Shown here in pieces: positions 12,701 to 24,160 of a DNA stretch of 64,000 nt. Under the pieces are notes generated by a model. It was not told the DNA's origin, searched no databases, and was given only the letters and a program-made list of their open reading frames with translations. Source of the stretch: Diphasiastrum complanatum (taxonomy: Eukaryota > Streptophyta > Lycopodiopsida > Lycopodiales > Lycopodiaceae); assembly GCA_029204225.1 (NCBI GenBank), contig CM055104.1, positions 54,788,538 through 54,852,537 of the forward strand, given 5' to 3'. The position numbers and the translations under genes were made by a program. Within the stretch, counting starts at the first letter, position 1; each line of letters begins with the position of its first letter.

Positions 12701-13800
12701 CCAAGAATGAGAACATAGATTTAAAATAGCAATAAAGGAGAATGTGCAATCAAAAAAGTGCACAATATTATCACATCATTTATAGATACAATCTTTTAGG
12801 ATTTGTTATACAATTCAGGAGATTATTGCGTATGGTATATAGTATATGCCAACTAGTTGGAACTTTTAATATACAATATTCTAGGCATTTCAAATGTAAG
12901 GAAAATGAATTTCTATCGTCAAGCAATAGAAACAATCATCCAGGAAGCCTAATGTAATCTAACTTCCTCAAACAAACCAAACAATGTGTTCAATGAACTA
13001 TCATGACTAGCCTAACAAGTTATGGTAGGGTCGTGTTCATGTTCACAAGAAAAATTGGACATTGATTTGTAAAGATTTATAATTTGAACAGGGCCCATTG
13101 GTAGCTTTTCTAGCTTGCACACATTCCACCTTGGAGACTTGTGCCTTCCAGGTCCTTGCACTTAGGATATATCCTTTTTCACTGTTATCAGAGGTTAGAG
13201 TTTACACTCATCGATTTGATAAAACGGTACTCACATGAAACGAAAGTAAGAAAATGCTCAAGCTTGCATGCTCGCAAAAATCAATCTTTCAACAAATTCT
13301 GATTTACAGTGCTTAACAGATTCAAACTATCCTTCGTTAGGATTTGCAGATCTGCTCATTCGGATACAGTTGAGCTGTTATCAAATCTTGAAGCCCTTTT
13401 AAGGAACTCGTATCTGGCTATCTTTCCCTATCCAGACTCGCTTGAGGCTTTTGAATTTGAACTTCCACTTTTCCTTTTTTTGGACTTTTTGAAGATTGCC
13501 TGTTAGGTATTTTTCTGAAATCCTCCTTTTCAACTTTCAGATTTGCAGACCCAAAAATTGCCAGGGTTGCAATTAGACTCACATAAGTTGCATTTTCTAC
13601 TTGCTTTTTTTCCCATAATGGAACTTGCATGGTGAGAGGGAAGGAGATTTTAAATTTTAGTTTTCCCCAGAAGTTAGCCTCATCCTATACTCTAGAATTG
13701 CCACAGAATTTAGACTTGCCTGTGTCTTTTGAAAAAAACAGTTATTTCAAGCTCAGATTCACATGATGCGAGGCTAATGCGAGTTTAAACTCTCAACGTG
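12701..13800. other. Non-coding spacer
   Basis: No supported gene, RNA or element. Short open frames on both strands have no domain signature. Confidence 0.5.
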
Positions 13801-13802
13801 GA

Positions 13803-13842
13803 AAGAGGGGGTGGGGGCGTGGGGGGGGAAAGGGGGGGGTTT
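13803..13842 (+). other. G-run cluster with quadruplex potential
   Basis: Five or more runs of three to nine G within 40 bp (AGAGGGGGTGGGGGCG, then GTGGGGGGGGAAAGG and a further G run). The pattern satisfies the usual G-quadruplex spacing rule on the plus strand. No gene is adjacent. Confidence 0.6.
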
Positions 13843-16800
13843 AGCAGATTAAGCAATCATTAGAGAGAGCTATAAACATGGCTCTCCATTTGTGACTTTG
13901 TCGAATCTCAGCTGGATGGAGCAACTTCCGGTTTGGAATGCTTTCAAATGTTTACTGGTTCATCCAGGACCTCAAAAGATGCCGCCTTGTCCATGCCAGT
14001 GCCTAAAGCCCATGTTTTGTTAGGACAAGCACGGAAAGTCCATGCCAGTCCTACTCTCTCAGCTTGAGGCTAGTCAGCTCTGGAAAACTGAGAAAAAGAT
14101 TTACAAATAGTTTTTCACATGAGGGTATCGGTTTGTGCACCCCATGTGTAGATCGTCTCATGAGTTCAAGAATTTCTTTAGCTGTTCTCTGCTCAATGAT
14201 CAGGGGTTTGGAAATGGTAGGAAAGACTTATTTAAAAAGTTACAAAGAGCATGGCCTCTCACATTGGCAAGGCAAAGAAAAAGCCTTAGCATGACACATA
14301 CAATGGAAATCAAAGCATGAATGATATCGTTGGAGGCCAACAATTTGCAGAGGACAAGTTCAAGAAGATATGTACAAAGTGGTATGAGCTTTAGCCTTTG
14401 GCAATGGAGGTAAATCGACCAAGCTTGAGACTGATAGATTCTTATTGAGCAATAGCGTGAAGTCGCTCAAGCAACGAGAAAGCCGATCACAAGCACACGA
14501 AGTCGGGCTTAATACTTGGACAGCAAATTCACAACTACAAGATGAAGGAGCTGACAACTATGGAGAGGAGTTCCTTTTGAGCGAATGATTGAAGGATAGA
14601 AAACCTGATTGATTTGCTCAAACAGTGTGCACGATAGACAGTGAACACAATTAATAGCATGTGGCGACATGAGAGACAAAAACCAGATCGCCTGATAAAT
14701 CAGATAAGAGACAATGTCCTTCAATGACAGTAAACAACGTTTGGCATTTTACTCCATGGAGGCTTTGGTAGTGCGTATCTCTGGCTTAGTCTCCAACCAA
14801 ACAATCAACAACGCTTGCCAGGAAGAAAGCCTGTTTCACATGGTATTCTATACTCCTTTCAGTGGCCATCGGTCATCCAATGTTGGGGAGTCGCCCAAGA
14901 GGACCTCTTCAGCTACGCATAACAGGAATATATTCCCTTGGTAAGGATTCAAGCTAGCAGAGTGGGAAGATACAGCCAGGAGGCTGGCAGCGTATACTCG
15001 TGCTCATGGCATGCCATTTAAGTATCAAGCAATCGCAATCAACAATTGGGAGGAATCATATAAGAAAAGAAGATCACACAAGCACGTCAAAATATTTTAT
15101 GATTAATATGTATCCCTGCCTGTAGCCAAAAAGGCGGCTGGCCAATACATTTAGCAGAGCTGATAGTGTTTGTATGGATTTTGGACTTTCAAAAAGGCTA
15201 GACATTACCTAGCAACATCTCCACATACAAATCCAAAAAAGTGGTGTAGACATATATGAACACTCAAGGTTGCTTATGTGAATGATAAAAACTCTCATTT
15301 GAGTAGCATTAGGGACCTTTTTTTTATTGATTTTACGATCATATTTCACTAAGAAATTAAGCAAATAAATTCTATGGATATTCATACATAACTTTATTCA
15401 AAAGTACGGAAAATTGACCTCAAGCCAACAATAAGCTAGCAATTATGCATCAAAGACACATTGAACCAAAAAGTGGCATGTTGGTGAAGACTTCCTTTCC
15501 TCTCCTCCAGGTATGCACAAAAATGACTTGAAAAAAAAAACGTACGTGGTAAAATGTTATGCCTGCAAAAAGAATGAATACTAGTAAAATTTTAGATACA
15601 AACCTAGTTACATGGAAACACCTTCAAATAGTTGCATAGGGACTATTGAGGACAAAAAGGACAAAAAGGTTCATGTTAAAACTTTTTAAGTGCTCTTCCC
15701 CCAAACTAATTGCTATACAAGCAAAAGCAAGTCAACAAAAATCTGTCATATAAATCAGCATTTTTTTTTAAAATTCCTAATAAATAACCCTTCCTAACCT
15801 GAGAAGCCTTGATGTTTAGTAGATTGTGCAGGCGATGCGCCTTTCTGAAAAGCCTTTCAAGTCCATGATTATGGGTCCACCTCCCCTGGCTCAGCTAAGA
15901 GCCTAAACATTCATATGGGTGTCCCTACCAAGTATAGCCTGTCTACATGGAAAGGTGAATGAGTTATGCTTTACCATGGAACCACACTAAGTGCAAGAAA
16001 ATTTTATAGATGTAAGCTTTTGCCCGTCAAAACATCTAGACAGCAACTCCAGCAATCTTTACAATGTAACAGAGCTTGAGAGACAAAAAAGAATTTCGTG
16101 AATAAACCCTATGCGTGCTAATGCATGGAGACATCCACAGAAATATGATCAGGTATCTGAGTCGCAAACATGGTCCTTGGAATCCTCCATTACTTACAAA
16201 TTGACAGTCAAATGGGATTCTGATTAGTGATCGCTGTTTCACAAACACATCCACAATATAAAATCACAAAAGGGTGGTATTCCAATAATATAAAGATAAC
16301 TCATCTGCATAGGAGCTAGTTGTTGAATATAGTCATGAAGAAAACTTGTGCATCTAAGTACAGATATATGAGCTTGCAATGTGACAAAATTTATCCTGAA
16401 CGACTAGCCATCTATCTCCCAGCATTTCACAGGTTTACCACTGCAAGAAGAAAAAATCTCCAAAAACTAAATAACTGCTCCATTTGCTTGCCATACATAA
16501 TTATCTGCAGGCACTTTGAGCCCCAATTATTAATGTTAATTATCTAATGAATGATACAATACGGGACAACATCATTTCCCAAAGCAAGTTGCAATGAATT
16601 AAATATTCTTGTGGCTTATCAATTAATCTGGAAAACAGAAGCAGCCTCTTGCAAAGATATTCATAGGCTACACTAGCTTCACAAAAGATATATGGTGCCT
16701 GCTATCCTGCAAAGCTGCTTTTTCCTGTTATTGAAGAGCTAAATAAAAGAACTGAGCAAGACAAATTTTTAAACTCCTTTGTAGGAGCTCTTTCCCAAGT

Positions 16801-17329
16801 GCATGGCCACGGGAATATGGCAGCTTGCCAAAGTTTCACATTGTCTTTGAGATTCAGAAAGAGTTCAAATGCAGATATACTTGCTATTTGATCACAATAA
16901 GGATACGAAGGTGTACTGAATACATTGCTTGTACCCATACCTGCCAATATGAAAGTAAGGGATGCCAAGTTATGTTCACATTCTTGCAACAAAAAATAAT
17001 CAATAGCAAAACAAATCACATGGCAGACCTCAGGAGGGATTAAGTGCTACAGATAATAGCAGTCATTCTGATGACTACAATAACTACAACATGGATAAAA
17101 AGTTTAGTGCTTGTCTCAGGGAGCTTTTCTAGTCCAATCTTGTACAGATCTCTTACCCTCGGCATATATTCTTGTTAGTGTGGGTTTATGGAAATCCATG
17201 TTGTTGAGCATATACAAGGTTTTTGGTAATGCATCAAGATCTTCAAGCCTGAACTCTTCAGTACAATGCGACCAGCTCCAACCATACTGCTAATGTAATA
17301 GAGCACAAGGTCACCTTCTCATTAAAAAA
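13843..17329. other. Long gene-poor stretch
   Basis: No frame over about 100 codons and no recognisable domain. The last few hundred bases, about 17000-17329, are downstream of the minus-strand CaaX gene and may include its 3' UTR. An AT-rich tract near 15330-15780 contains homopolymer runs only. Confidence 0.5.
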
Positions 17330-17878
17330 CTACTGAATGGTACAATTGCAGGATTGTGACTCGCCATCCTCCTCATCGGACTCCCCTGAATCACTGTTCA
17401 GTGCTCGACCCATAAGAAGAGGTGTTGAAGAACTTGAACACGTGCTATCAAGTCGTAAAATAGAGCATGGGAAACTGCAAAGCAAGCATTCTAAGAAAGG
17501 GGAAAAGACCAGAGACGACGAAGCACAGTACCTCCGCTCAAACTCCTTCACTTCTGCAATGGCTTTGCCATAACCGTCCACCCACTGCACTTTCCGCCTT
17601 TCATTCAATTTTGGCACTGCCGCATCGCTCCTTTTGCTATCTAATCCCTCCTCTAGGCTTTCAGAGCCTTCCGCAGGCGCTGACAAACTCTGTGGCATGA
17701 GTGGCAGCGTAGCAGAGTCTGCATCCTCCACGTTCATCTGAAAAGGAGCCTGTAGGCAAACTGCATCCTCAACAGTTTTCCTGTTTGCAGAGTCCACATG
17801 CTGGTCAGTATTATTATCCCTGTTCAGGAAAGATGGAGATATAATGAGAGGAGCAGAAAGGTCTTCACGCTCAATCAT
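17330..17878 (-). CDS. Small plant protein with C-terminal CaaX-like box, two exons
   Basis: Function not recognised. The minus-strand frame starts at ATG 17878 (M-I-E-R-E-D-L) and ends at 17330 with S-C-N-C-T-I-Q. The final four residues, C-T-I-Q, fit a CaaX farnesylation signal, and the other nearby Cys could be palmitoylated, so membrane attachment is inferred. Other features are an acidic, Ser-rich N-terminal half, a block K-V-Q-W-V-D-G-Y-G-K-A-I-A-E-V-K-E-F-E about two thirds in, and an acidic D-S-G-E-S-D-E-E-D-G-E tail. Between the block and the tail the frame reads a Cys/Phe-rich stretch that looks like an in-frame intron: donor AG|GTACTG at 17531, acceptor GATAG|CACG at 17445, 87 bp, giving a protein of about 153 aa. 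If retained, the product is 182 aa. An upstream exon is possible because an acceptor-like CAG lies just before the ATG. Confidence 0.6.
   Translation of the reverse strand: MIEREDLSAPLIISPSFLNRDNNTDQHVDSANRKTVEDAVCLQAPFQMNVEDADSATLPLMPQSLSAPAEGSESLEEGLDSKRSDAAVPKLNERRKVQWVDGYGKAIAEVKEFERRYCASSSLVFSPFLECLLCSFPCSILRLDSTCSSSSTPLLMGRALNSDSGESDEEDGESQSCNCTIQ
17445..17531 (-). other. Putative 87-bp in-frame intron
   Basis: GT at 17531-17530 and AG at 17446-17445. The length is a multiple of three without a stop, so splicing and retention both keep frame. Removal joins E-F-E-R-S directly to the Ser-rich acidic tail. Confidence 0.55.
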
Positions 17879-18800
17879 CCCAAAACTGTCCAATGTTATA
17901 TGATAAGTCTACTAAAAGGTTTTGACGTTCACGAGGAATGATAATGTATTTTCCTGCATACGGCTGCAGCATAGAAATTAAACAAAAGCCCCTTGGATGC
18001 ATATGGCCGACGCTAGGGTTTGTAATATTTGCTGCAACAACTCCCACCCACCGCTCTGCTTCATATATTCTCCTGTGATTTGTCCTTTATATGGTCGTGT
18101 GGAGCTGAACTCATGATATCAACGAAAACGAGATCTTCGCCAGCATGCCACTTATTAGAAAACGGCTTCATTTACTGTGACATATTTTTTGGTCTTTCTT
18201 GCTTGCGTTTTCTTATTATGTGTTTGCAATACAGATCCGCTGCAGGTCCCTGATCCTATCAACTGTAATCCTATCAACTGTAGTAGGTTAAGAAAATGCA
18301 CCAGCAGGCCGAGGACTTCGCTCTTCCAAAGCAATGCCGAAGCGCACAAACGGCAGCAGATATAATTGAACTGAACCTTTCCATGTGGCCTTGTGCGCAT
18401 ATCTTATCAGCCACGCTTGAATGATAATGAAAAATTTGAGCTTATTCAAGTGCCGAGGAGAAGAATCTAGATATGCCTGTCGCAACACCACTCTGACTGA
18501 GAGCTACTGATGCAAGAAGGATAATAAAAGCAAGATCTTAACCTATTAACACGAATAAGAAAACATAAGCCGCTGCCTTTCTGTGGAACATGCAAAAAGC
18601 AATATAAAGAAAAGGGAAGCAAGATAAGAAAAAAAATGGTACAGAGAAAGCCAGTGCCCGCATGTAAATAAGTGAAAGAAAGGACAAGAAAAACGAAAGA
18701 AGAAGGCAGAAAAATGAGCAGTTCAACGACGTGAGAGGAGGAGACAGAAAAACGCCCTGTTCAGGGAGCAAGGAGAGAGCTATGGCGCTTGCTCTACGTG
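17879..18800. other. Upstream region of the minus-strand CaaX gene
   Basis: No supported coding sequence. By position it holds the promoter and 5' UTR of the gene ending at 17330. Its far end is purine-rich on the plus strand (CT-rich on the gene's strand), as plant 5' leaders often are. No convincing TATA box was chosen. Confidence 0.35.
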
Positions 18801-18806
18801 TAGCCG

Positions 18807-18808
<2 letters not shown>

Positions 18809-18837
<29 letters not shown>
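18809..18837. repeat. (GA)n microsatellite
   Basis: About 14 GA units within a longer purine-rich tract. Confidence 0.9.
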
Positions 18838-18841
<4 letters not shown>

Positions 18842-18924
18842 AGGGAGAAGGAAGACAAAGAGGAGGACGATGGAAAGAGAAAAGACACCATCGTAAAGGC
18901 AAAAGGAAATGAGGGTGTTAGGTA

Positions 18925-19833
18925 TAGGGGAAGGCCCCCGGCCCGAGGGCCCAAGGCCTTAAAACAGGGAAGGCCCGAGGGCCGGGGGCCTTCCCCGACA
19001 TAAAGCTACATAAAAAAATTTCCTTCTAGACGTTTCTAGAAGTGTTTACCTCGGCCCTCGAAAATTACCCCGCCCTTTTGTTTTTCACTCTCTTTTCATC
19101 TCTTTTCATTGTTGCTTGCAGACGGAGGTCGCGATGGAGGTCGTGCATCTGTGGTGGCGAAGGAGGTGCTGAAACTGATTCAAACGCGCTGCGTTCGAGC
19201 TGAGGTGAGGAGCATTCTACAGAGCGCTTCATTCAAGGAGGAGCATTCTACAACACAAAGCAGCGATTGAAGTGCACGTTTCTTCACCGTCTGCTGCAAA
19301 TATTGCAGCCCGCCCAGTTTCATCAGGCGGCCACACGACTATGGAGGGCCTTTCAAATGGTCACGTGTCTGGAAACAGCCGCAGTATTGCAAACTGGCCC
19401 AACGTCGGAGTTGCTTGCATTGTGCAGCAATAATACATGCATCAAACAGTTAGAAGAGCTTTGATTTTTAGCACTTTTCATGTAAATATTTGTTTGTTAT
19501 GGGCTATTACTTCCTTTGCTCTTCTTACATCGTCAATCTGGCTTCCCATTTCACATCAAACGGCTTCAGTAATGGTTTTGGTATCTGCTTTATGCACAGC
19601 CACTACAGTCATTTCATTGTGACTAATCTTTCATGTTCATGTAGTTTTTCTCCTTCTCTCTGACATGTTTATGGATCTTGTCAGAATGTTTATAGTTGTT
19701 TTTACAGAATTTTCACAGTTGTTTCAAGGGGGGATGACCTCCCTTGAGGGCGTTCTGCCCTGGGAGGGCCCAGTGCTCGAGGGCTTGTGCCTGAGCAAGG
19801 TGGAACGGCCGAGGGGAAGACGACCTTCCCCTA
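18925..19833. mobile_element. Candidate non-autonomous TIR element, ~0.9 kb
   Basis: TAGGGGAAGG at 18925-18934 is matched by its exact inverse CCTTCCCCTA at 19824-19833. The left end carries a strong GC hairpin and the right end is also GC-rich, unlike the AT-rich surroundings. No transposase frame lies inside. A clean target-site duplication is not visible: TTA flanks the left end and TAA the right. The superfamily is undecided and the two ends could be unrelated. Confidence 0.35.
18927..18996. repeat. GC-rich inverted repeat (hairpin)
   Basis: GGGGAAGGCCCCCGGCCC at 18927-18944 is perfectly complementary to 18979-18996. Further pairing of GAGGGCC-like segments inside leaves a short loop. 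Confidence 0.85.
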
Positions 19834-21100
19834 CGTAATTCCAATGTGCAAAGGTGGACGTTTTTTTGTTTTTTTTTCAGTCGTACGGTAAGGACGTACG
19901 GCCGCACGTGTGGATGCAGGTTTTTTTTTTGCATTTATAATGCAATTTTTTTTACATTTTTGTTGTTTGGTGAAATGTGCATGTGGACAGCCAATCAAGG
20001 GGGCTATCACACAGAAAGTTCACGTGCTATGTGTCAACATTTGATTGGCTGATTATGAGAAGAATGATCACCTAAAATTTTAGTTGTAAAATCCACATGA
20101 ACATTGTGTGGGAGGAGGTGACTCCAAACTACAAAGGAAACCTGAGCACTTGGCATACACATGACGTAGCATTTGGAGATGGACGGTCCATATGAAATCT
20201 GGTTGCAAGCATGTACTATGGCTCAGAATCTGCGTGTTGATAACCAATCCAATGATGCCAGGTCTCCGCTATCATCTGCTCACAAATGTTACGTACATCA
20301 AGGAGATACATATTAGCCTAGCCCACTCAAAATTTGGCATTGGACCCGGGAATTTGGTGTTGGTGCCAGGGAAAAAGGTCTCGTTGGTGTCTACGATGCT
20401 CAAGAGCGTGCTATTGCCCGCAAAATTTAGCATTGGTGCCAGATAATTTCGGGGTGCCCAAAAAATGGCCCCGCTAGTGCTCGGGAGGCTGTGTTACTGC
20501 CAGCTACAAAATTTCCTGGTCACTATCTGTGTGGGCGAGGCTTACACAGTGACACCACATGGCACAATTCTACTGCATCGGGCTCAAAGGCACGCACGGA
20601 CAATTAGAGAGAGAGAGAGAGAGGTGTTTAATCATATGTTTATAACTTAATTGTGTCAATTTCTTAGTCCAATAGACCATTTTGGTCGGGTGGAGCCAAG
20701 TGCCACCTGAAGCTAGAGCTTAGAGAGGTTTGAAGGCCTTTGCTCATGGCTCTTCACACTCTATATGAAGTATGTCTTATTCCTGAGTTATGAGGCCTAC
20801 AACATCATGTTGTGATAGATAGCTTGTAGCTTACCCCATTTTGGTGTTGAATCAATCTAAACACGAGAGGTTTCTTCCTACAATGTAAAACTTGTCTTGG
20901 ATTCAAGAGCTTTCCCTTGATATGGCTCCTTCTTCCAAGATAGAACAATGTTTGGTAATTTTGCTCTAGATTGCAGCATGACTTTGAATCGCATTTGTTT
21001 CTATTTCCAGTCTATGACCACATTAACATGATAGAGCCAAAGTCTTCTGAACAACACAACATACGCAAGAACACCAATTAGTTTGATAATTATAAAACTC
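19834..21100. other. Non-coding spacer
   Basis: Contains poly-T tracts near 19862-19960, a short (GA)8 run at 20606-20622 and repeated GGTGCCAGG / TTTGGCATTGG-like phrases near 20330-20450. No gene supported. Confidence 0.45.
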
Positions 21101-21310
21101 CTAATAAATGTCTAACCTTAGACATTCATCGGAAGCTCTCTATTTTCTCCAACTAGTTTTCTTCTCATGGAGTCGACAAGTTTCAACAATACCTAATGCA
21201 AGTGTTGTTTCTTTGACAATTGCTTTTCAATCAATTGCTACATTAAACATCCATCAATTTGAATATCTATTTGAGGTGCTCTTTTACCATCTATGTCAAT
21301 TTACCCAATG

Positions 21311-21385
21311 GGGCGGCTCAGTTGGTTGGCTTGACATCCAAAGTTTCTTTGGTCTTGGGTTCGAGTCTCCCCTTGGAAACCAAGA
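21311..21385 (+). repeat. tRNA-derived SINE head (pol III boxes A and B)
   Basis: GGCTCAGTTGGTTGG resembles box A and GGGTTCGAGTCTCC about 40 bp later resembles box B, the internal RNA polymerase III promoter of tRNAs and tRNA-derived SINEs. The segment does not fold as a complete cloverleaf with an acceptor stem, so a SINE fits better than a tRNA gene. The body and tail were not delimited. Confidence 0.55.
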
Positions 21386-22579
21386 AGCATTTATGTCAAC
21401 CTTTGATATTCTTGAATACGATCACAAGTTTGTTTTTCTTCTTTTCCAATGGGTTGTAAGTATGATTCAAATCATTTGCCATATTATTCATTACCTTTGT
21501 TGTACATTGTAATTCACACGTGTGAGAGAATATTCCCGCCTGTGTAGATTAGGCTTAGGTAGGTTAGATCTTGATTATAGGGGTAGGCAAGTCATTTTGG
21601 TCATCATTCCTTAAATCTAGGACCAAACTCCATGAATCTAAGAAATTGGTGAGTCAATCTAACCGCCATGGTTGGTAGACCTAATGGTTAGGTCAAGATG
21701 ATGAGTAGGTGCACCTAATGATGATGCGGCACCTGAACACGTGTTGGACCTGCTCAGCCAACCAAGAATACTATTTCTTTGTACTATCAATCAATCATTC
21801 TATTGAGAGATCAAGAGAGATTTTGGAGTCATTTGACAATTTCTAGCAATCTACACATTTGTATTGTGATTTTGTGATTGGAATGTAATCTAAACTTTGT
21901 AAGCTTCATTCTTTGTTAGCAGGCCGTACTGGAGGTCGTACCACACACATGTGGAGTCGGATTTACTTGTTTTGATCATCTGTTGATTGCTCTTGATTGT
22001 ATGAGTCTAAATTGTCAATCTAAATTAAAAAATTGGATTCTAGTTTTGCAATAGATAGATAGATCAATCAATCAATCACTCTTGGAGTCTTTTGTAGGCT
22101 CATTTATGGTCCAAAGTATTGTACTTCAACAAAAAGTTGAACCAAAAGATGGTTTGCAAAAGAAAAAATGTGATACAGTTTCAAAATCTCACATGCATTC
22201 TTATAAGCTTCTATCCATACCAATCTAATATCTCAATCAACTATGGACCATATATTATCAATACAAGTATATTTAATGTTAATTTCAATATAATTAATCT
22301 TCTAATTCTGTAGGCAAAAACCTAATTTTGGAATGCAATGACTTGAAGATCATGTGGATAGCGTAGTTAAGTCTCGCAACTTTAAGATATTATTTGTAGA
22401 TAAGATGATGGTGTGGACTATCCATAAGTTCTTAATAATAAGAATAATGCATTATGTTGACAAGGAGATTTTAGATTAATTTTGATCCTTCATTGATGAA
22501 AAATGGCCAAGATAACATGTCCTTTTTTGCTACCGGTCCCTGGCAACAACACCCCAAGTAAACGTGTACGTAAGTGTAT
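21386..22579. other. Non-coding spacer, possible LTR remnant
   Basis: CACACGTGTG near 21513 and polypyrimidine/AT segments are reminiscent of LTRs elsewhere in the window, but no partner copy or PPT/PBS was found. Short tandem ATCAATCA runs occur at 22060-22078. Confidence 0.35.
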
Positions 22580-23053
22580 GTCATAATTGTAAGGATCGCC
22601 TAGTGAAGATCCGACTAGATCTTGTTGCATACAACCAAAAGGACACCTGTGGAGCAAAACCACCCAACCAACAGGAAATGGCTAGTCAATACGCTAACCA
22701 CTTCACCCCCATGCCATGGTGAATGAATGCAAGAGAGGAGGGGCTCCTGGCTTCAAGGATCAGAAAATCCAATAGAGAGATGGGTGAGTTTCCATGGTCT
22801 ATATTCTCTCCAAGAGGAGAGAATATTTCTCTTAGGATCCCCATGCAACCTGAATTAGCAATTGACCTCCTATTCTTGAATTATAGTAGTGAAACATCGT
22901 GCAAATGCTCCTATGTCCAATTATAGATTATTAATTAATTTATTGGCCAAGCCCGGAATGATGAGGCATAACTAATAACCACATACACTGGAGTGACTGA
23001 CTATCCATCTCAGGAATTATTCTGAATCCCTCATACTGGACATGGACGTAACA
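22580..23053 (-). repeat. Ty3/gypsy LTR, minus strand, same family as 1439-1905
   Basis: On the minus strand the LTR starts TGTTACGTCCATG at 23053 after a purine run (23054-23066) and follows the plus-strand copy block for block, including GTTGCATGGGGATCCTAAG and the inverted TCTCCTCTTGGAGAGA. It belongs to another gypsy copy, because the two LTRs are in opposite orientation 21 kb apart. Confidence 0.75.
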
Positions 23054-23089
23054 TTCTTTCCCCCTTAAACAAGTTCTGTCCTCATAATG

Positions 23090-23176
23090 AGCAGCTAGGA
23101 AAGCTCCACATTTGTATGCTTTTAACTCTTTCCCATGAATCATTATCCTCAATCTGACCATCCAACCTAATCAAAT
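23090..23176 (-). pseudogene. Ty3/gypsy chromodomain tail, truncated
   Basis: Upstream of the minus-strand LTR the frame reads H-L-I-R-L-D-G-Q-I-E-D-N-D-S-W-E-R-V-K-S-I. This matches C-L-I-T-W-K-G-R-T-E-D-D-D-S-W-E-W-V-K-S-I at the end of the plus-strand gypsy. It stops abruptly near 23177, where LTR-tail sequence of a different family begins. Confidence 0.7.
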
Positions 23177-23177
23177 G

Positions 23178-23255
23178 ACCCCTAGGTTACATCGACGACA
23201 CAACAGTGGCGCCGTTGCCAGGGAGCATAGGGGTCGATGTAGCATAGGGGTCCGT
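23178..23255. other. Inverted LTR-tail / tRNA-Asp PBS junction
   Basis: A plus-strand LTR tail (GACCCCTAGGTTACATCGAC...) is followed by TGGCGCCGTTGCCA at 23207-23220, which matches the complement of the 3' end of plant tRNA-Asp. After a 13-bp segment comes the inverse of the same tail (TCGATGTAGCATAGGGGTCC from 23234). The result is a palindrome around a primer-binding site at the outer edge of the left LTR. Confidence 0.7.
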
Positions 23256-23411
23256 CACTGGGAGCGGCAACCTCGCCTTCACCTACATAGCAAGAAGCGA
23301 GAGGGAGAGGAGAGAGAGGAGAAAGAGAGTGGAGAGAGGGAGAGAGAGAATGCCTAGGTTGAGAAAGGCTTTGGGGGCTCGAGCGCCTACCCAAAGCTAT
23401 TCTATCCCAAC

Positions 23412-23490
<79 letters not shown>

Positions 23491-23884
23491 TGGAGAAACC
23501 AAGAGAGTTTTCTTAGAATGAGAATGGAAGATGATACAATACAAAGGAAATGACTCCCTCTTATAGATTTTAGAAGTGAGCCTCCTTCACTCTCATTGGC
23601 CACTTCATTGGGGCAAGGATTCTAATCCAAGCCTTTAAAATAAACACAACTTAAATCTATTGGTGCTAAGAAAGCACAAGGGCACTCACATGATTCATAT
23701 GAGTTTTAAGTTGGACCCTTTTAGCTTTTTTATTTGCAACTTGACTTAGGGCCTCTAATGTCATTTTAGAGTTTTAAGCCCCTAGTCTCTTATTCCTAGG
23801 AATTACAACTTGCTACTTGTGCTGGGTTGGTCTTACACGTGCAAGATGCCAATGCCCTCACACTTATCACCCTACTTACAATGT
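23235..23884 (-). repeat. Left (3') LTR of the gag-only element
   Basis: Matches the right copy from TCGATGTAGCATAGGGG to CCTACTTACAATGTA. Differences are scattered substitutions, a 9-bp insertion near 23662 and a shorter GA run (23414-23484). It lacks the last ~14 bp of the tail present at the right copy. Confidence 0.85.
23414..23484. repeat. (GA)n microsatellite within the left LTR
   Basis: About 35 GA units, at the same LTR position as 28915-28998. Confidence 0.97.
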
Positions 23885-24160
23885 ACTGTGGCGGGGCCCA
23901 CTAGGTAAGGCTTGGCCAACAGTATTTTAAGTGGTGCTTGCTTATTATTGTGCAAAAATACCCACAACAGGGTCCACGGCCCAAAGTAGTGCCGGTCCCT
24001 CGGCACTAAGTTGCAACTGTCGTGAAGGGGCGTCGTTGGTGGTTCTTTTATTGCTAGGACATGGGTGCTTCAAGAAAAGCGTGGATAAAATTCGCTTACA
24101 AAAAACTTGAGGCTTTATTGGATGATGGCGATCAGGCAAGAACTTGGACTTGCCAGATTT

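Noticed and set aside
17337-17700. Two plus-strand frames overlapping the CaaX gene
   Set aside because: They are antisense to the better-supported minus-strand gene, which has a recognisable conserved block and a CaaX end.
18538-18954. 138-codon minus-strand hydrophobic frame
   Set aside because: Composed of Ser/Leu/Phe from a pyrimidine-rich strand including a CT run; no domain or splice partners.
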